Shown: positions 8,159-16,578 of the stretch, in pieces
Numbering within the stretch: the first letter of the stretch is position 1
Layout of the letters: each line of letters starts with the position of its first letter
Origin: Gammaproteobacteria bacterium
GTDB taxonomy: Bacteria > Pseudomonadota > Gammaproteobacteria > Pseudomonadales > Azotimanducaceae
Reading direction: 5' to 3'
Length of the DNA: 64,000 nucleotides
Assembly (NCBI GenBank): GCA_026707945.1
Contig: JAPOVV010000074.1
Coordinates: 1 to 64,000 of the forward strand
Made by a program: the position numbers and the translations under genes
The notes under the pieces: generated by a model
The model's input: only the letters and a program-made list of their open reading frames with translations
What the model was told of the DNA's origin: nothing
Database searches by the model: none

Positions 8159-10058
8159 TGAGTTCAGTCTTAATCGAAGCCTCAGATCTCAAGCTAGCAA
8201 CGAATGCCGAGGTCGCGAGCACTTTAGCTTCGTTTTGTGAGGATTCCATCAACGTGTTTTGTTCTGTTGTGTCAAGCAACGCGTAATCGGCCAAATCTTG
8301 GCGGGAAGCGGTAACGATGTACTTTGTCGGTGTGAACTCGGATTCCGCAGAAACGATGACACGCTCACCATCAACTGGAAGTGGTTTCGCGAACGCTGCT
8401 TCCAAAACGGCCGGATCGACCGTGAAATCGTCTCGCTTCTGACGCTCATAGACGACCCAATCTGATCCCGCAGCAAGCGACGCTGCGTCGTAGTTGCGAT
8501 CATCCAATAGTTGTGTCATCACACTGTCGAGTTTCGTGTCTCGAGCCGCTATTGCGGCTTCTTCGGCCAGCTTCTCACGAATCTCATCGGATACAGTCTC
8601 GAATGGGCGCAATGTCGGTTCGGTGCGACCGGACAATCGACCCACGATGATTGAGGTATCGCCAATTTCCACGACGCGACTGTTGAAGCCATTGTCGATC
8701 ACGTCGCTCTCCATAAACGCATTGCGCACACTTTGTGTTGCAAATACGCCGTCGTTACTGAACCGATCGACCGCTAAGATTTCATTAATCTCGACGCCAA
8801 ATTCGTCCACAATCGGTTGTAGTGAGTCCGATTGTTCGAACGCTAATCGATCGACTTCGGTAAGCGCTTCCTTAAGCGAATCCGTCGCTAGTGCTAAACG
8901 GTGTTCTTCCACGAGCGCTTCGCGCCGCTGCTCAAGCGATGGGAGATCAAGCTCCTCGACTTCAAGCAGTTCGATTAAGTGATAGCCGAACGACGTCTTG
9001 ACTGGTGGTGAGATTTCATTGAGTTCGAGCGACCACAGTGAGTCGGAAAACTCCCTAACCCATTGCTCGCGCTCGGAGAACCCGAGATCGCCTCCGTCCC
9101 GCTTTGAGCCTTCATCTTCGGAAAGTTCTTTCGCTAGTTCCCCCAGTGATTCACCTGCATCGATACGTCCTCGAATTTCAGATATCAGAGTTAGTGCTTC
9201 TTCGTCGGAACGGTTGTCATCAATCTTGATGAGAAGATGTCGACCCCGCCGTTTGGCGTTCGACTCGCGAGCAGCAACGTCCGCATCGTACAAGTCCTGA
9301 ATTTCTTCTTCCGACAGCTCCGTATCGGAAACGAATAGGTGCCGCTTCAATTCCACATACTCAAAGTCGAACGTACCTTCAGACATGTACAAATCTGTAT
9401 TTAGCTCATAGTAAGACGCGACGTCTTCGCCCGTAACGCTGTCTGACTCCTTGAACTGATCAAGGTCGAATTCAAGAACCGAGATGTCACGAACTTGCTT
9501 GTCAAATTTCGCGCTTAGACGCGTTTCCGATGCTGTACTGAATGCAGTATCTTCGATCACACGTAGTAGCTGGGATCGAACGCTCGCGTCTTCCTGCAAC
9601 CCTCGAAGCGTCTGTACAGAGAGACCGCCTCGTTCAAGTGTTTCTCGCAGTAGCTCTTCATCGAACGCGCCACTTTCAGTTTGGAACTGTGGGTCGTTGC
9701 GTAGCACCCGTTCAAACGCCAAATCTGACAGCGTTAGGTCAAGATCACGACTTGCCTGCATGAAGAGTTCCATATCGATCAGTTGTCGAAGCGCGAATTC
9801 TTCGTTGACGAATTCATCGAGCTGAGCCTCTGAAATAGAGTCGCCGTAAGTACTTCGAAACCGTTGCTTTGAATTCTCGATTTGACCCGCTAAACGACGT
9901 TCGGTAATGTCTTCGCCGTTGACCGTAGCGACCGCAGGTTCGTTTACGGCAAAGAGATTGAACGCACCGAAACCGAAGATCGTCAACACGACAATGATCA
10001 CACCCGCGACGAATTTAGCGATCCACCCCTGGGATGCGTTGCGCATTCTGACCAACAT
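8145..10058 (-). CDS. ppiD: Periplasmic folding chaperone PpiD (SurA_N and parvulin domains)
   Basis: 637 residues (E. coli 623). A short cytoplasmic N-terminus is followed by one membrane anchor at about residues 12-38, which places the rest in the periplasm next to the Sec translocon. A SurA_N-like helical region follows. The parvulin-type domain lies at about 245-345, with RGRHLLIKI, the ELAKELSEDEGSKRDGGDLGF segment and FGYHLIELLEV. PpiD-type parvulin domains are often catalytically weak, and I cannot judge activity here. It lies downstream of hupB as in E. coli. Serine-rich open frames on the opposite strand are compositional shadows of this acidic gene. Confidence 0.93.
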   Translation of the reverse strand: MLVRMRNASQGWIAKFVAGVIIVVLTIFGFGAFNLFAVNEPAVATVNGEDITERRLAGQIENSKQRFRSTYGDSISEAQLDEFVNEEFALRQLIDMELFMQASRDLDLTLSDLAFERVLRNDPQFQTESGAFDEELLRETLERGGLSVQTLRGLQEDASVRSQLLRVIEDTAFSTASETRLSAKFDKQVRDISVLEFDLDQFKESDSVTGEDVASYYELNTDLYMSEGTFDFEYVELKRHLFVSDTELSEEEIQDLYDADVAARESNAKRRGRHLLIKIDDNRSDEEALTLISEIRGRIDAGESLGELAKELSEDEGSKRDGGDLGFSEREQWVREFSDSLWSLELNEISPPVKTSFGYHLIELLEVEELDLPSLEQRREALVEEHRLALATDSLKEALTEVDRLAFEQSDSLQPIVDEFGVEINEILAVDRFSNDGVFATQSVRNAFMESDVIDNGFNSRVVEIGDTSIIVGRLSGRTEPTLRPFETVSDEIREKLAEEAAIAARDTKLDSVMTQLLDDRNYDAASLAAGSDWVVYERQKRDDFTVDPAVLEAAFAKPLPVDGERVIVSAESEFTPTKYIVTASRQDLADYALLDTTEQNTLMESSQNEAKVLATSAFVASLRSEASIKTELIEIE

Positions 10059-10093
10059 GATGAATAAAGCGCCTATAGATTAGGTTTAAAGAG

Positions 10094-10128
10094 AAGTCGC
10101 GGACACCCGACAAGCGAGTCCGCGACTT
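10094..10128. terminator. Perfect 11-bp hairpin between hupB and ppiD
   Basis: An 11-bp perfect inverted repeat (10094-10104, AAGTCGCGGAC, with 10118-10128) has a 13-base loop. On the + strand it is followed by TGTTTTTTG, which looks like an intrinsic terminator. On the - strand, the direction of hupB and ppiD, the trailing sequence is only CTCTTT, so termination would be weaker. It could partly separate hupB from ppiD transcription, protect the hupB mRNA 3' end, or block antisense reading into hupB. Confidence 0.6.
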
Positions 10129-10188
10129 TGTTTTTTGTGTGGCTGGTGTGACTCACGCGACCGCGTGGTCCCAATACCACCCAAACGG

Positions 10189-10467
10189 TTAGCTGTTTAG
10201 TCGTTGCTTTAGTCGACTACCTGCTTTAAAAGCAGCGTTCGACGATGCGGCGACTTGAATCGGTTCTCCTGTTTGCGGGTTACGTGCAGTCCTTGCTGCG
10301 CGGTGGCGAACTTCGAAGGTTCCAAACCCTATCAGCATCACCGGATCCCCACTACACAGCGATTCAGCGATTGACTCAAGAATCGCGTCAAGTGATTTTG
10401 CGACATCGCCTTGCGTTAGCGAGTCATCCTTTGCAGCAGCCGCGCGGATCAAATCAGCTTTGTTCAC
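10189..10467 (-). CDS. hupB: DNA-binding protein HU
   Basis: 92 residues, the size of HU/IHF subunits. HU bends and compacts DNA as a dimer. The N-terminal helices (NKADLIRAAAAKDDSLTQGDV) are followed by GFGTFEVRHRAARTARNPQTG, the conserved base of the DNA-binding arm, where the NPQTG proline intercalates into DNA. The start is GTG with GGAG 8 bases upstream. Neighbours are clpX upstream and ppiD downstream. In E. coli and most relatives lon lies between clpX and hupB; here there are only 189 bases. HU rather than IHF is inferred from the ARNPQTG arm and this neighbourhood. Confidence 0.94.
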   Translation of the reverse strand: MNKADLIRAAAAKDDSLTQGDVAKSLDAILESIAESLCSGDPVMLIGFGTFEVRHRAARTARNPQTGEPIQVAASSNAAFKAGSRLKQRLNS

Positions 10468-10575
10468 TTACATATCTCCATGAACGTATGTGAGAAAAGA
10501 GCACCCGCGGGCGCACATCGTGTCAGCGACAATCATGCCGCATCTCCGTGTTGCAACGCAACTACTCCGTAAATA

Positions 10576-10596
10576 CTCGAACTTCCGATGTTCGAG
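10576..10596. repeat. 7-bp inverted repeat in the clpX-hupB gap, where lon would be expected
   Basis: CTCGAAC and GTTCGAG are separated by 7 bases. Without a T-run on either strand it is a poor intrinsic terminator; it could be an operator-like site or chance. The gap 10468-10656 has no open frame resembling Lon and no other gene I can support. Confidence 0.3.
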
Positions 10597-10656
10597 CGAT
10601 CAGATCGCATTGGATCTAACTCTGTTCCTAACAACTTCCTATCGCCGAGACTCGAT

Positions 10657-11943
10657 CTAAACCGTATCTCCGCCGCTTACTTTCTTTTCCAGCGGCTTGT
10701 ACTTCAGCATCGGCTTATGCGCCTCGCAATCACGAACCATCTTGGCATCGACTACAACGCCAACAACGTCAGATTTCGATGGTATCTCATACATGACATC
10801 GAGAAGCACTTCTTCAAGGATTGAACGCAAGCCGCGAGCACCAGTCTTTCGTTCAACAGCGCGCTCCGCGATAGCCTCCAGAGCATCTTCATTGAATACC
10901 AGGTCAACGTCTTCCATGCCAAGAATCGCCTGATATTGCTTAATCAGCGAGTTCTTTGGTTCAGTAAGAATCTTGACGAGCGCGTCTGTGTCAAGTTCCT
11001 GAAGTGTTGTGACGACGGGCAGACGCCCGACCAATTCAGGGATTAGCCCGTATTTGATGAGGTCCTCAGGTTCAACCGTTCGCAAGATCTCTCCGATCTG
11101 CTCGGCGTCCTCTTCACCTTGTACCGTCGCGTTAAACCCAATTCCACTCTTCGATGTACGGTTTTGGATAACTTTCTCTAAACCCGAGAACGCGCCACCA
11201 ACGATGAACAAGATATCCGACGTGTTAACTTGAATAAACTCTTGTTGTGGGTGCTTGCGCCCGCCTTGAGGCGGAATCGCGGCGGTCGTGCCTTCAATTA
11301 GTTTCAGTAAGGCTTGCTGCACGCCCTCACCCGACACGTCACGTGTAATCGACGGATGATCGGTCTTGCGTGAAATCTTGTCAATTTCGTCGATGTAGAC
11401 GATCCCACGTTCGGCCTTCTTGACATCGTAATCGCACGTCTGAAGAAGCTTCTGAATGATGTTCTCAACATCTTCGCCGACGTACCCTGCTTCAGTCAAG
11501 GTTGTCGCGTCCGCAATAACGAACGGTACCTTGAGCATACGCGCAAGAGTTTCAGCGAGAAGGGTCTTGCCGGAGCCCGTCGGACCTATAAGCAGGATGT
11601 TGGATTTTGCGAGCTCGACATCCGACTGCTTGGCACCGTTGCGAAGTCGCTTATAGTGGTTGTACACCGCCACTGACAGTATGCGCTTGGCGTAGTCCTG
11701 TCCGATCACATAGCCATCAAGGAACTCGTTGATTTTCTTCGGCACCGGCAGATCGTCGGCCTCAGGTCGCTCTTGCTCTACTGGCTTCTTGGGTTGCTTG
11801 ATAATGCCAGCACAAATCGCAACACACTCATCACATATGTAAACGTCATCCTGACCTGCGATGAGCTTGTCGACTTCTTGACCGTTCTTAAAACAGAAGG
11901 AACATTCAGCGACGTCGTCTGAGCCGCCTTCTCGATCACTCAT
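10657..11943 (-). CDS. clpX: ATP-dependent Clp protease ATP-binding subunit ClpX
   Basis: 428 residues, normal length. ClpX unfolds tagged proteins and feeds them to ClpP. The N-terminal zinc-binding domain has Cys14, Cys17, Cys37 and Cys40. The AAA+ module has Walker A GPTGSGKT at 120-127, the GYVG pore loop at 153-156, Walker B IVYIDEID at 181-188, and the SGIGFNA loop that docks on ClpP. The order clpP, small zinc-finger gene, clpX is read right to left. The ATG lies 31 bases after the stop of the small zinc-finger gene, so they are probably cotranscribed. Confidence 0.98.
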   Translation of the reverse strand: MSDREGGSDDVAECSFCFKNGQEVDKLIAGQDDVYICDECVAICAGIIKQPKKPVEQERPEADDLPVPKKINEFLDGYVIGQDYAKRILSVAVYNHYKRLRNGAKQSDVELAKSNILLIGPTGSGKTLLAETLARMLKVPFVIADATTLTEAGYVGEDVENIIQKLLQTCDYDVKKAERGIVYIDEIDKISRKTDHPSITRDVSGEGVQQALLKLIEGTTAAIPPQGGRKHPQQEFIQVNTSDILFIVGGAFSGLEKVIQNRTSKSGIGFNATVQGEEDAEQIGEILRTVEPEDLIKYGLIPELVGRLPVVTTLQELDTDALVKILTEPKNSLIKQYQAILGMEDVDLVFNEDALEAIAERAVERKTGARGLRSILEEVLLDVMYEIPSKSDVVGVVVDAKMVRDCEAHKPMLKYKPLEKKVSGGDTV

Positions 11944-11974
11944 GTTATTGCTTCCATACAGTTTTGTTGAGCAC

Positions 11975-12244
11975 TTACTTGTGCTTCTTTACGATGCCAG
12001 AACAGATTGAGACGCAATCATTGCAAATGCTCTTGTGCATTTCGCTAGAGAAGAACATTTCGTTTTTTCGATACTTCCGAAAACAAAATGAACATTCGAC
12101 GCGTTCATCGGAGTACACTGCGACGCATTCATCACAAATATACACGTCGTCGTGGCCTGCGATGAGTAGGTCGACTTCTCGTTTGTCCTTCTTACAGAAT
12201 GAGCACTGGACCAATACACCGGAACTGCTTTCTAGGTCATTCAT
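11975..12244 (-). CDS. Stand-alone protein of two tandem ClpX-type C4 zinc fingers
   Basis: 89 residues consisting of two copies of the ClpX zinc-binding domain and nothing else. Finger 1 uses Cys14, Cys17, Cys37 and Cys40, the same numbering as in the neighbouring ClpX, and shares [15 protein letters not shown] and other runs with it. Finger 2 uses Cys51, Cys54, Cys74 and Cys77 and is more diverged ([14 protein letters not shown], then [12 protein letters not shown]). There is no AAA+ module. It lies inside the clpP-clpX operon, 155 bases after clpP and 31 before clpX. ClpX zinc domains dimerise and bind adaptors such as SspB and substrates such as lambda O, so a role in modulating ClpX is an inference. 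It probably arose by duplication of the clpX 5' end. Confidence 0.9.
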   Translation of the reverse strand: MNDLESSSGVLVQCSFCKKDKREVDLLIAGHDDVYICDECVAVYSDERVECSFCFRKYRKNEMFFSSEMHKSICNDCVSICSGIVKKHK

Positions 12245-12399
12245 GTCGCTGATTTTCTTCGGTTCGCTCGTGCACGTTCGTGTGCTCCGTAGTCAAAGAA
12301 TAGCACGTTAATGACTGTAAACGCTATTCGTAATGTTGCACGCCTTGCTAGACAGTCCGACGGAACGTTCCGGTTTGTTTCGATTTTCACCTATATTCG

Positions 12400-13008
12400 T
12401 CATTCATTGACCGCTTTTGGCAGCTTGATACGTGGCTCTTGAACCTTATCGATCAAGCCGTATTCAGCCGCTTCGCCGGGGGTCATCCAATAGTCTCGAT
12501 CCGTGTCTTTTGCGATTTGTTCGACCGATTTTCCGGTATGCGTTGCCAACAATTCATTGAGCTGCTGCCGGATCGCCAAGATCTCGCGTGCAGCGATCTC
12601 GATGTCTGCAGCCACGCCTCTTGAACCGCCCGATGGTTGATGAAGCATGATTCTCGAATTCGGCAATGCAAAACGCTTGTTCTCAGCGCCTGACGCGAGT
12701 AGAAATGCACCCATGCTTGCTGCTTGACCGATGCACGTTGTCTCAACATCGCACCTTACGAACTGCATGGTGTCATAAATCGACAGTCCCGCCGTCACAG
12801 AGCCACCTGGTGAATTGATATACAGGTGTGTGTCCTTATCGGGGTTTTCAGACTCGCACCATAACAGTTGTGCAACGACCACACTAGCGACCGCATCATC
12901 GATCGCCCCATTGATGAAAATGATGCGTTCTTTTAAGAGACGTGAGAATAGATCGTAGGAGCGTTCGCCCCTAGCCGTCTGTTCTAACACCATAGGCACA
13001 AGCGCCAT
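12400..13008 (-). CDS. clpP: ATP-dependent Clp protease proteolytic subunit ClpP
   Basis: 202 residues from the ATG at 13008, which begins [19 protein letters not shown], the typical ClpP N-terminus. A longer reading would run back into tig and is rejected. ClpP forms the barrel-shaped serine protease of ClpXP and ClpAP. The catalytic Ser lies in [12 protein letters not shown], the His in [14 protein letters not shown] and the Asp in the following helical region near [18 protein letters not shown]. The start lies 19 bases after the tig stop, matching the conserved tig-clpP-clpX order. Confidence 0.97.
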   Translation of the reverse strand: MALVPMVLEQTARGERSYDLFSRLLKERIIFINGAIDDAVASVVVAQLLWCESENPDKDTHLYINSPGGSVTAGLSIYDTMQFVRCDVETTCIGQAASMGAFLLASGAENKRFALPNSRIMLHQPSGGSRGVAADIEIAAREILAIRQQLNELLATHTGKSVEQIAKDTDRDYWMTPGEAAEYGLIDKVQEPRIKLPKAVNE

Positions 13009-13027
13009 ATGCAAGTTACTCCTGTAG

Positions 13028-14809
13028 TTACGTGTTCTTCTTGAACAGTTTTTTGAAAATTCCTGGTTTACTGTCTTCTTCGGCACCACGTTCCCCTACG
13101 TCGAGGTTCGCTTGGTCAGCTGCCATCGATTCGTCGCTGATCCCGCTCGTCGAGTGTGCATCCGCATCAGTTGCTTTATCTTCATTGGACTCTGGTGCGC
13201 TAGCGATATATCCCTCTGGATCTGGAAGACTTGGCGCTACCGTGAAGATATCCAAAGCCTCTTCCGCGTCCTCTCCGGCCGTTTGCGAGAAAAACGAATC
13301 GAATTCAACATCCTCGTCTTCGATCGTCGCTTCGTCTAGCAAGACCTTTGTTGCCTGTTCCAATAGGCTCTGCGTGACCAAATCTTGATAGTGTTGTTCG
13401 CCGTAGACGAAATCAAGATACTCTTGCGCTCGAGACTGGTCTTCGACCAAACTGACACTGTCAGCCTTAGCTTGAATCTGCGAAGCAACCCATTCTTGAT
13501 CCGCTTCTATATCGCGTTGTTCGATCAAGGCCTGTTGGGTTAATGTGAACGCAACACGCTGAATCGCACGATTTACCTCGCTCGTCCAGAAAACCCTTAG
13601 GCTCTCTGGCAGTAATCCTTCTTCCCCATTGCCAGAAGATGATGTATCGTCATCGTGGTCATCATCATGTTCGTGATCATGATCGTCCGCGTGAGGTTGC
13701 GCCATTAGTAGGTTTTGATCCAGTACCTCGCCATCGACAATCGGATCAAAAAGCCGAAACGCCATGAAGGTAGATTGGAGGTTTTGCTCACCAACCTGCG
13801 TACCTTCTAGAAACCGTTGCCGGAGCACCTCCCGCGGAATAGAGGCAATGTGCTGTTTCGCAAGCGCCCACATCGCACGATTCTGGAGCACTTGCTCGCT
13901 CGTTCGTTCAATGGCTTGCTCGATTGAATCACGGGCTACTGGTATCAAATCGTCGATACTCTCGACTTTCGTGTCTGGCGATGAATCTACAAGATGCCGA
14001 AATTCGGGCCGCGCAAAAAGAGCCTCGCCGATATGTGGCAGATCGCCAGTGTCAATTCGAACAACAGACAAGGACGAGTCGTTCGGCGCCGCTTCCTCGT
14101 TTATACCAAGCTCGTTGCTCAGTTCTTCATTTGAAACATCAAGATGGTCACCTACCTTTAAGCCTACAAGCTTTTCATGAAGTGATTCCGAGACATCGTC
14201 CTTAGGCGAGCGAAGTACGATTGGAAAACGTTCGGTCCTAGGATCGGCGGCGTCACGGTCTTCAGCATCCGTTTCGTCGGTGCGCGCAGCATTCAGTTGA
14301 AACTCAATCCAGACCCTGTCTCCGCTCTTAGATTCGATCTCGTCGCCATCCAGTTCGTACCACTCGATACAGCGCTCACGCGCAGTGTTAATCTGCTTTC
14401 TTACGTCTTCGTCGCTCAGATTCACATTCGGACGCTTGATAGTAATTTCTGATAAATCGCCGATCTCGATCTGGGGCATCGTTTCAACGCGTACCTTGTA
14501 GGTGTACGGCGAATCAACTGGCGCCGCGAGATATGGTCTTCCAATCCAACCCGCCTGCAACCCCTCCTCAGAAAGAATCTCAGTGCAATTCTCATTCACG
14601 ATCTTTTCGAGTACATCGTTTTCGATCGCGGAACCGTACCGTTGGGAAATAACTTTTCGGGGCGTTTTACCTTTGCGAAATCCCTTAAGATGTGCGCTCG
14701 ACGCCACTTCGTTCGTTAGTTCGTGTATACGCCCATCCAACGCTTCCTGACTAATAGGAACGGTGTATTCCCGAGTGAATTCACCGATTTGTTCGTACTC
14801 GTACGTCAT
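13028..14809 (-). CDS. tig: Trigger factor, long variant with eroded PPIase domain and acidic tail
   Basis: 593 residues against about 430 in E. coli. The N-terminal ribosome-binding domain is well conserved, with the L23-docking motif GFRKGKTP at 43-50. The middle PPIase region (about 163-255) keeps strand-like pieces such as GDRVWIEF and LVGLKVGD but lacks the usual GxxIPGFE core, so prolyl isomerase activity is doubtful. The C-terminal chaperone arms are interrupted by an Asp/His cluster with His373, 377, 379, 381 and 385, a possible metal site. After about residue 490 comes a low-complexity acidic tail ending in a basic amphipathic segment (GIFKKLFKK near 583-591). It lies 22 bases after tRNA-His and upstream of clpP. 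Confidence 0.93.
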   Translation of the reverse strand: MTYEYEQIGEFTREYTVPISQEALDGRIHELTNEVASSAHLKGFRKGKTPRKVISQRYGSAIENDVLEKIVNENCTEILSEEGLQAGWIGRPYLAAPVDSPYTYKVRVETMPQIEIGDLSEITIKRPNVNLSDEDVRKQINTARERCIEWYELDGDEIESKSGDRVWIEFQLNAARTDETDAEDRDAADPRTERFPIVLRSPKDDVSESLHEKLVGLKVGDHLDVSNEELSNELGINEEAAPNDSSLSVVRIDTGDLPHIGEALFARPEFRHLVDSSPDTKVESIDDLIPVARDSIEQAIERTSEQVLQNRAMWALAKQHIASIPREVLRQRFLEGTQVGEQNLQSTFMAFRLFDPIVDGEVLDQNLLMAQPHADDHDHEHDDDHDDDTSSSGNGEEGLLPESLRVFWTSEVNRAIQRVAFTLTQQALIEQRDIEADQEWVASQIQAKADSVSLVEDQSRAQEYLDFVYGEQHYQDLVTQSLLEQATKVLLDEATIEDEDVEFDSFFSQTAGEDAEEALDIFTVAPSLPDPEGYIASAPESNEDKATDADAHSTSGISDESMAADQANLDVGERGAEEDSKPGIFKKLFKKNT

Positions 14810-14831
14810 ATTGAAATCTAATTTGAAATAG

Positions 14832-14907
14832 TGGGGTGGATGAAGGGATTTGAACCCTCGACATCCGGAACCACAATCCGGGGCTCTACCACTGAGCTAC
14901 ATCCACC
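14832..14907 (-). tRNA. tRNA-His (GTG)
   Basis: The cloverleaf reads right to left. The 5' end has the extra G-1 opposite discriminator C73 that is specific to tRNA-His. The D arm is GCTCAGTGGTAGAGC, the anticodon loop TTGTGGT contains GTG, the T arm contains GGTTCAAATC, and CCA is encoded. It is the last of three tRNAs upstream of tig. Confidence 0.96.
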
Positions 14908-14939
14908 ACGCAATTCGATTTTACGAACGTTTTTCAAAG

Positions 14940-15015
14940 TGGCACGCCTGGAAGGATTCGAACCTTCAACCGTTGGCTTAGAAGGCCAATGCTCTATCCA
15001 TTGAGCTACAGGCGC
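14940..15015 (-). tRNA. tRNA-Arg (TCT)
   Basis: The acceptor pairs GCGCCTG with CAGGCGT, giving a G1-U72 wobble. The D arm is GCTCAATGGATAGAGC, the anticodon loop CTTCTAA contains TCT, the T loop is GGTTCGAATCC, the discriminator is G and CCA is encoded. It reads AGA and AGG codons. It lies 32 bases upstream of tRNA-His on the same strand. Confidence 0.96.
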
Positions 15016-15162
15016 AGACTGGACCGCTGTCACGCGCCGCTAAAGTCACCTCTAGTACGCGCTCGACACCCGATTGAAACCAAGAATTCGGACAGCTGGC
15101 AACTTCTCACCCCTAGGGCGTAATTGCATCTGCGAGCATGCGATTACACCACGTTCTTTCAC

Positions 15163-15239
<77 letters not shown>

Positions 15240-15247
15240 GTGCGAAA

Positions 15248-15253
15248 ATTATC
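15248..15253 (-). promoter_or_regulatory. Possible -10 element of the tRNA-Pro-Arg-His row
   Basis: On the - strand GATAAT ends 8 bases before the tRNA-Pro 5' end, so transcription would start within a few bases of the mature tRNA. No good -35 hexamer is visible at 17 bases, which makes this weak. Confidence 0.3.
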
Positions 15254-15341
15254 CAAATCTGACGCGATGATGCTCGGTTATCGGACAGCCACCTCCCATG
15301 GCAAGAAGAATAGCCCGATGTGGTATGCCGTATTAACCGGG

Positions 15342-15584
15342 TTAATCGCTGTTTTTGTCGCCTATATGCAAACCGCGAGGTAACGCTACAGCACGGAAAA
15401 TACTCAAGCACATGAATATGCCGACGGTTGACCAAAAACCGGGAGTCTGGAGCGCATCCGGTAGAAAACCGAACATCGCACCGATACCCAAGAACGACCA
15501 AATGAACCAAAACGGAATGGCAAGAAACGTCGCGAGTACGAAACTGACGACCCAACCAATAATCGGTATCGCGTTGACCATCAT
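15342..15584 (-). CDS. Small hydrophobic membrane protein, unknown function
   Basis: 80 residues with two hydrophobic helices, at about 6-32 (including FVLATFLAIPFWFIWSFLGIG) and about 50-67 (STVGIFMCLSIFRAVAL), and a short polar C-terminus. The start ATGATG has AGGGG 3 to 8 bases upstream, which supports a real gene. I do not recognise a family. It lies upstream of tRNA-Pro on the same strand and is divergent from folD across 139 bases. Confidence 0.6.
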   Translation of the reverse strand: MMVNAIPIIGWVVSFVLATFLAIPFWFIWSFLGIGAMFGFLPDALQTPGFWSTVGIFMCLSIFRAVALPRGLHIGDKNSD

Positions 15585-15723
15585 TAGCCCCTATAGCTTC
15601 AAACTAAGAATAGCTCGGCAATCTTAGAGCTCTCATATCAGCCTGTTCGATCAAGTTTCTGAGGAATGCGAATAGGCAATCTAAAATTCCGATCTTCGCC
15701 TTTTAGGCACTGCGAAGCTACTC

Positions 15724-16578
15724 TTGACCGCCAAGATTCTGAATGGTGAGCGAATCGCCAAAGACATTCGCAAACAGGTCAAGGAGAAGCTTGAACAACG
15801 CCGCCAGCGCGGTCTCCGACTTCCCAATCTATCTGTCGTTCTTGTCGGCGAAGATCCTGCTTCTGAGCTCTATGTCCGCCTGAAAAAGCGCGATTGTGAA
15901 GAGGCCGGCATCGAATGCCATGTTTACCACCTACCTGCAAGCGCTCGGGAGGTCGAAGTTTGTGCGCTCGTCCGCCGTATCAACTCGGACCCTTTAGTTG
16001 ACGGTATTTTGGTGCAACTACCTCTACCTTCGCATCTCAACGACTTAAACGTAATTAGCGAAATCGACCCTCGGAAGGACATTGATGGTGTGTCGCCTCA
16101 CAATATGGGTCTACTATCGCTAAGACACCCCGCGCACCGCAGCTGCACACCCAAGGGGGTCATGACACTCTTAGAACACACGGGTGAGACCCTGCTAGGT
16201 ACCCATAGTGTGGTAATCGGTGCATCAAATCATGTCGGACGTCCGATGGGTCTAGAGTTACTACTGGTTGGCAGCACCGTTACGACCGCGCATAAATTCA
16301 CGCGCAACACGAAGGAACTCGCACGCGAAGCGGATGTTCTCGTGTCTGCGACCGGGAAAGCTGGTCTGATCGAAGCCGATTGGGTCAAACCAGGAGCGAT
16401 TGTCATCGACGTTGGGATCGACCGACAACCGGATGGGTCATTACGTGGGGATGTGGACTTCGAGAGCGTGTCCGAGGTTGCGAGCTGGATCACACCAGTA
16501 CCGGGAGGTGTAGGGCCCATGACCCGCGTTTCGCTTCTTCAGAACCTTCTCGACTCCGTCAATCGAGCAACTAGTTGA
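15724..16578 (+). CDS. folD: Bifunctional methylenetetrahydrofolate dehydrogenase/cyclohydrolase FolD
   Basis: 284 residues (E. coli 288). FolD interconverts 5,10-methylene-, methenyl- and 10-formyl-tetrahydrofolate with NADP+, supplying formyl groups for purine synthesis and initiator tRNA. The active-site segment ELYVRLKKRDCEEAGI holds the catalytic Tyr/Lys pair. DGILVQLPLP, the IDPRKDIDGVSPHN loop, the NADP site VVIGASNHVGRPMGLELLL and the C-terminal TPVPGGVGPMT are all family signatures. The start is a TTG whose product aligns with E. coli MAAKIIDGKT. The stop overlaps the lpxH start. Confidence 0.97.
   Translation: MTAKILNGERIAKDIRKQVKEKLEQRRQRGLRLPNLSVVLVGEDPASELYVRLKKRDCEEAGIECHVYHLPASAREVEVCALVRRINSDPLVDGILVQLPLPSHLNDLNVISEIDPRKDIDGVSPHNMGLLSLRHPAHRSCTPKGVMTLLEHTGETLLGTHSVVIGASNHVGRPMGLELLLVGSTVTTAHKFTRNTKELAREADVLVSATGKAGLIEADWVKPGAIVIDVGIDRQPDGSLRGDVDFESVSEVASWITPVPGGVGPMTRVSLLQNLLDSVNRATS

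Noticed and set aside
8494-9300. Long serine- and arginine-rich open frames on the + strand opposite ppiD
   Set aside because: They mirror the Glu/Asp/Leu-rich ppiD sequence on the other strand, have no recognisable domains and no ribosome binding site, and ppiD itself is certain.
15016-15162. tRNA-Leu expected in the tRNA row
   Set aside because: No acceptor, D or T arm sequences can be paired into a cloverleaf in this stretch.
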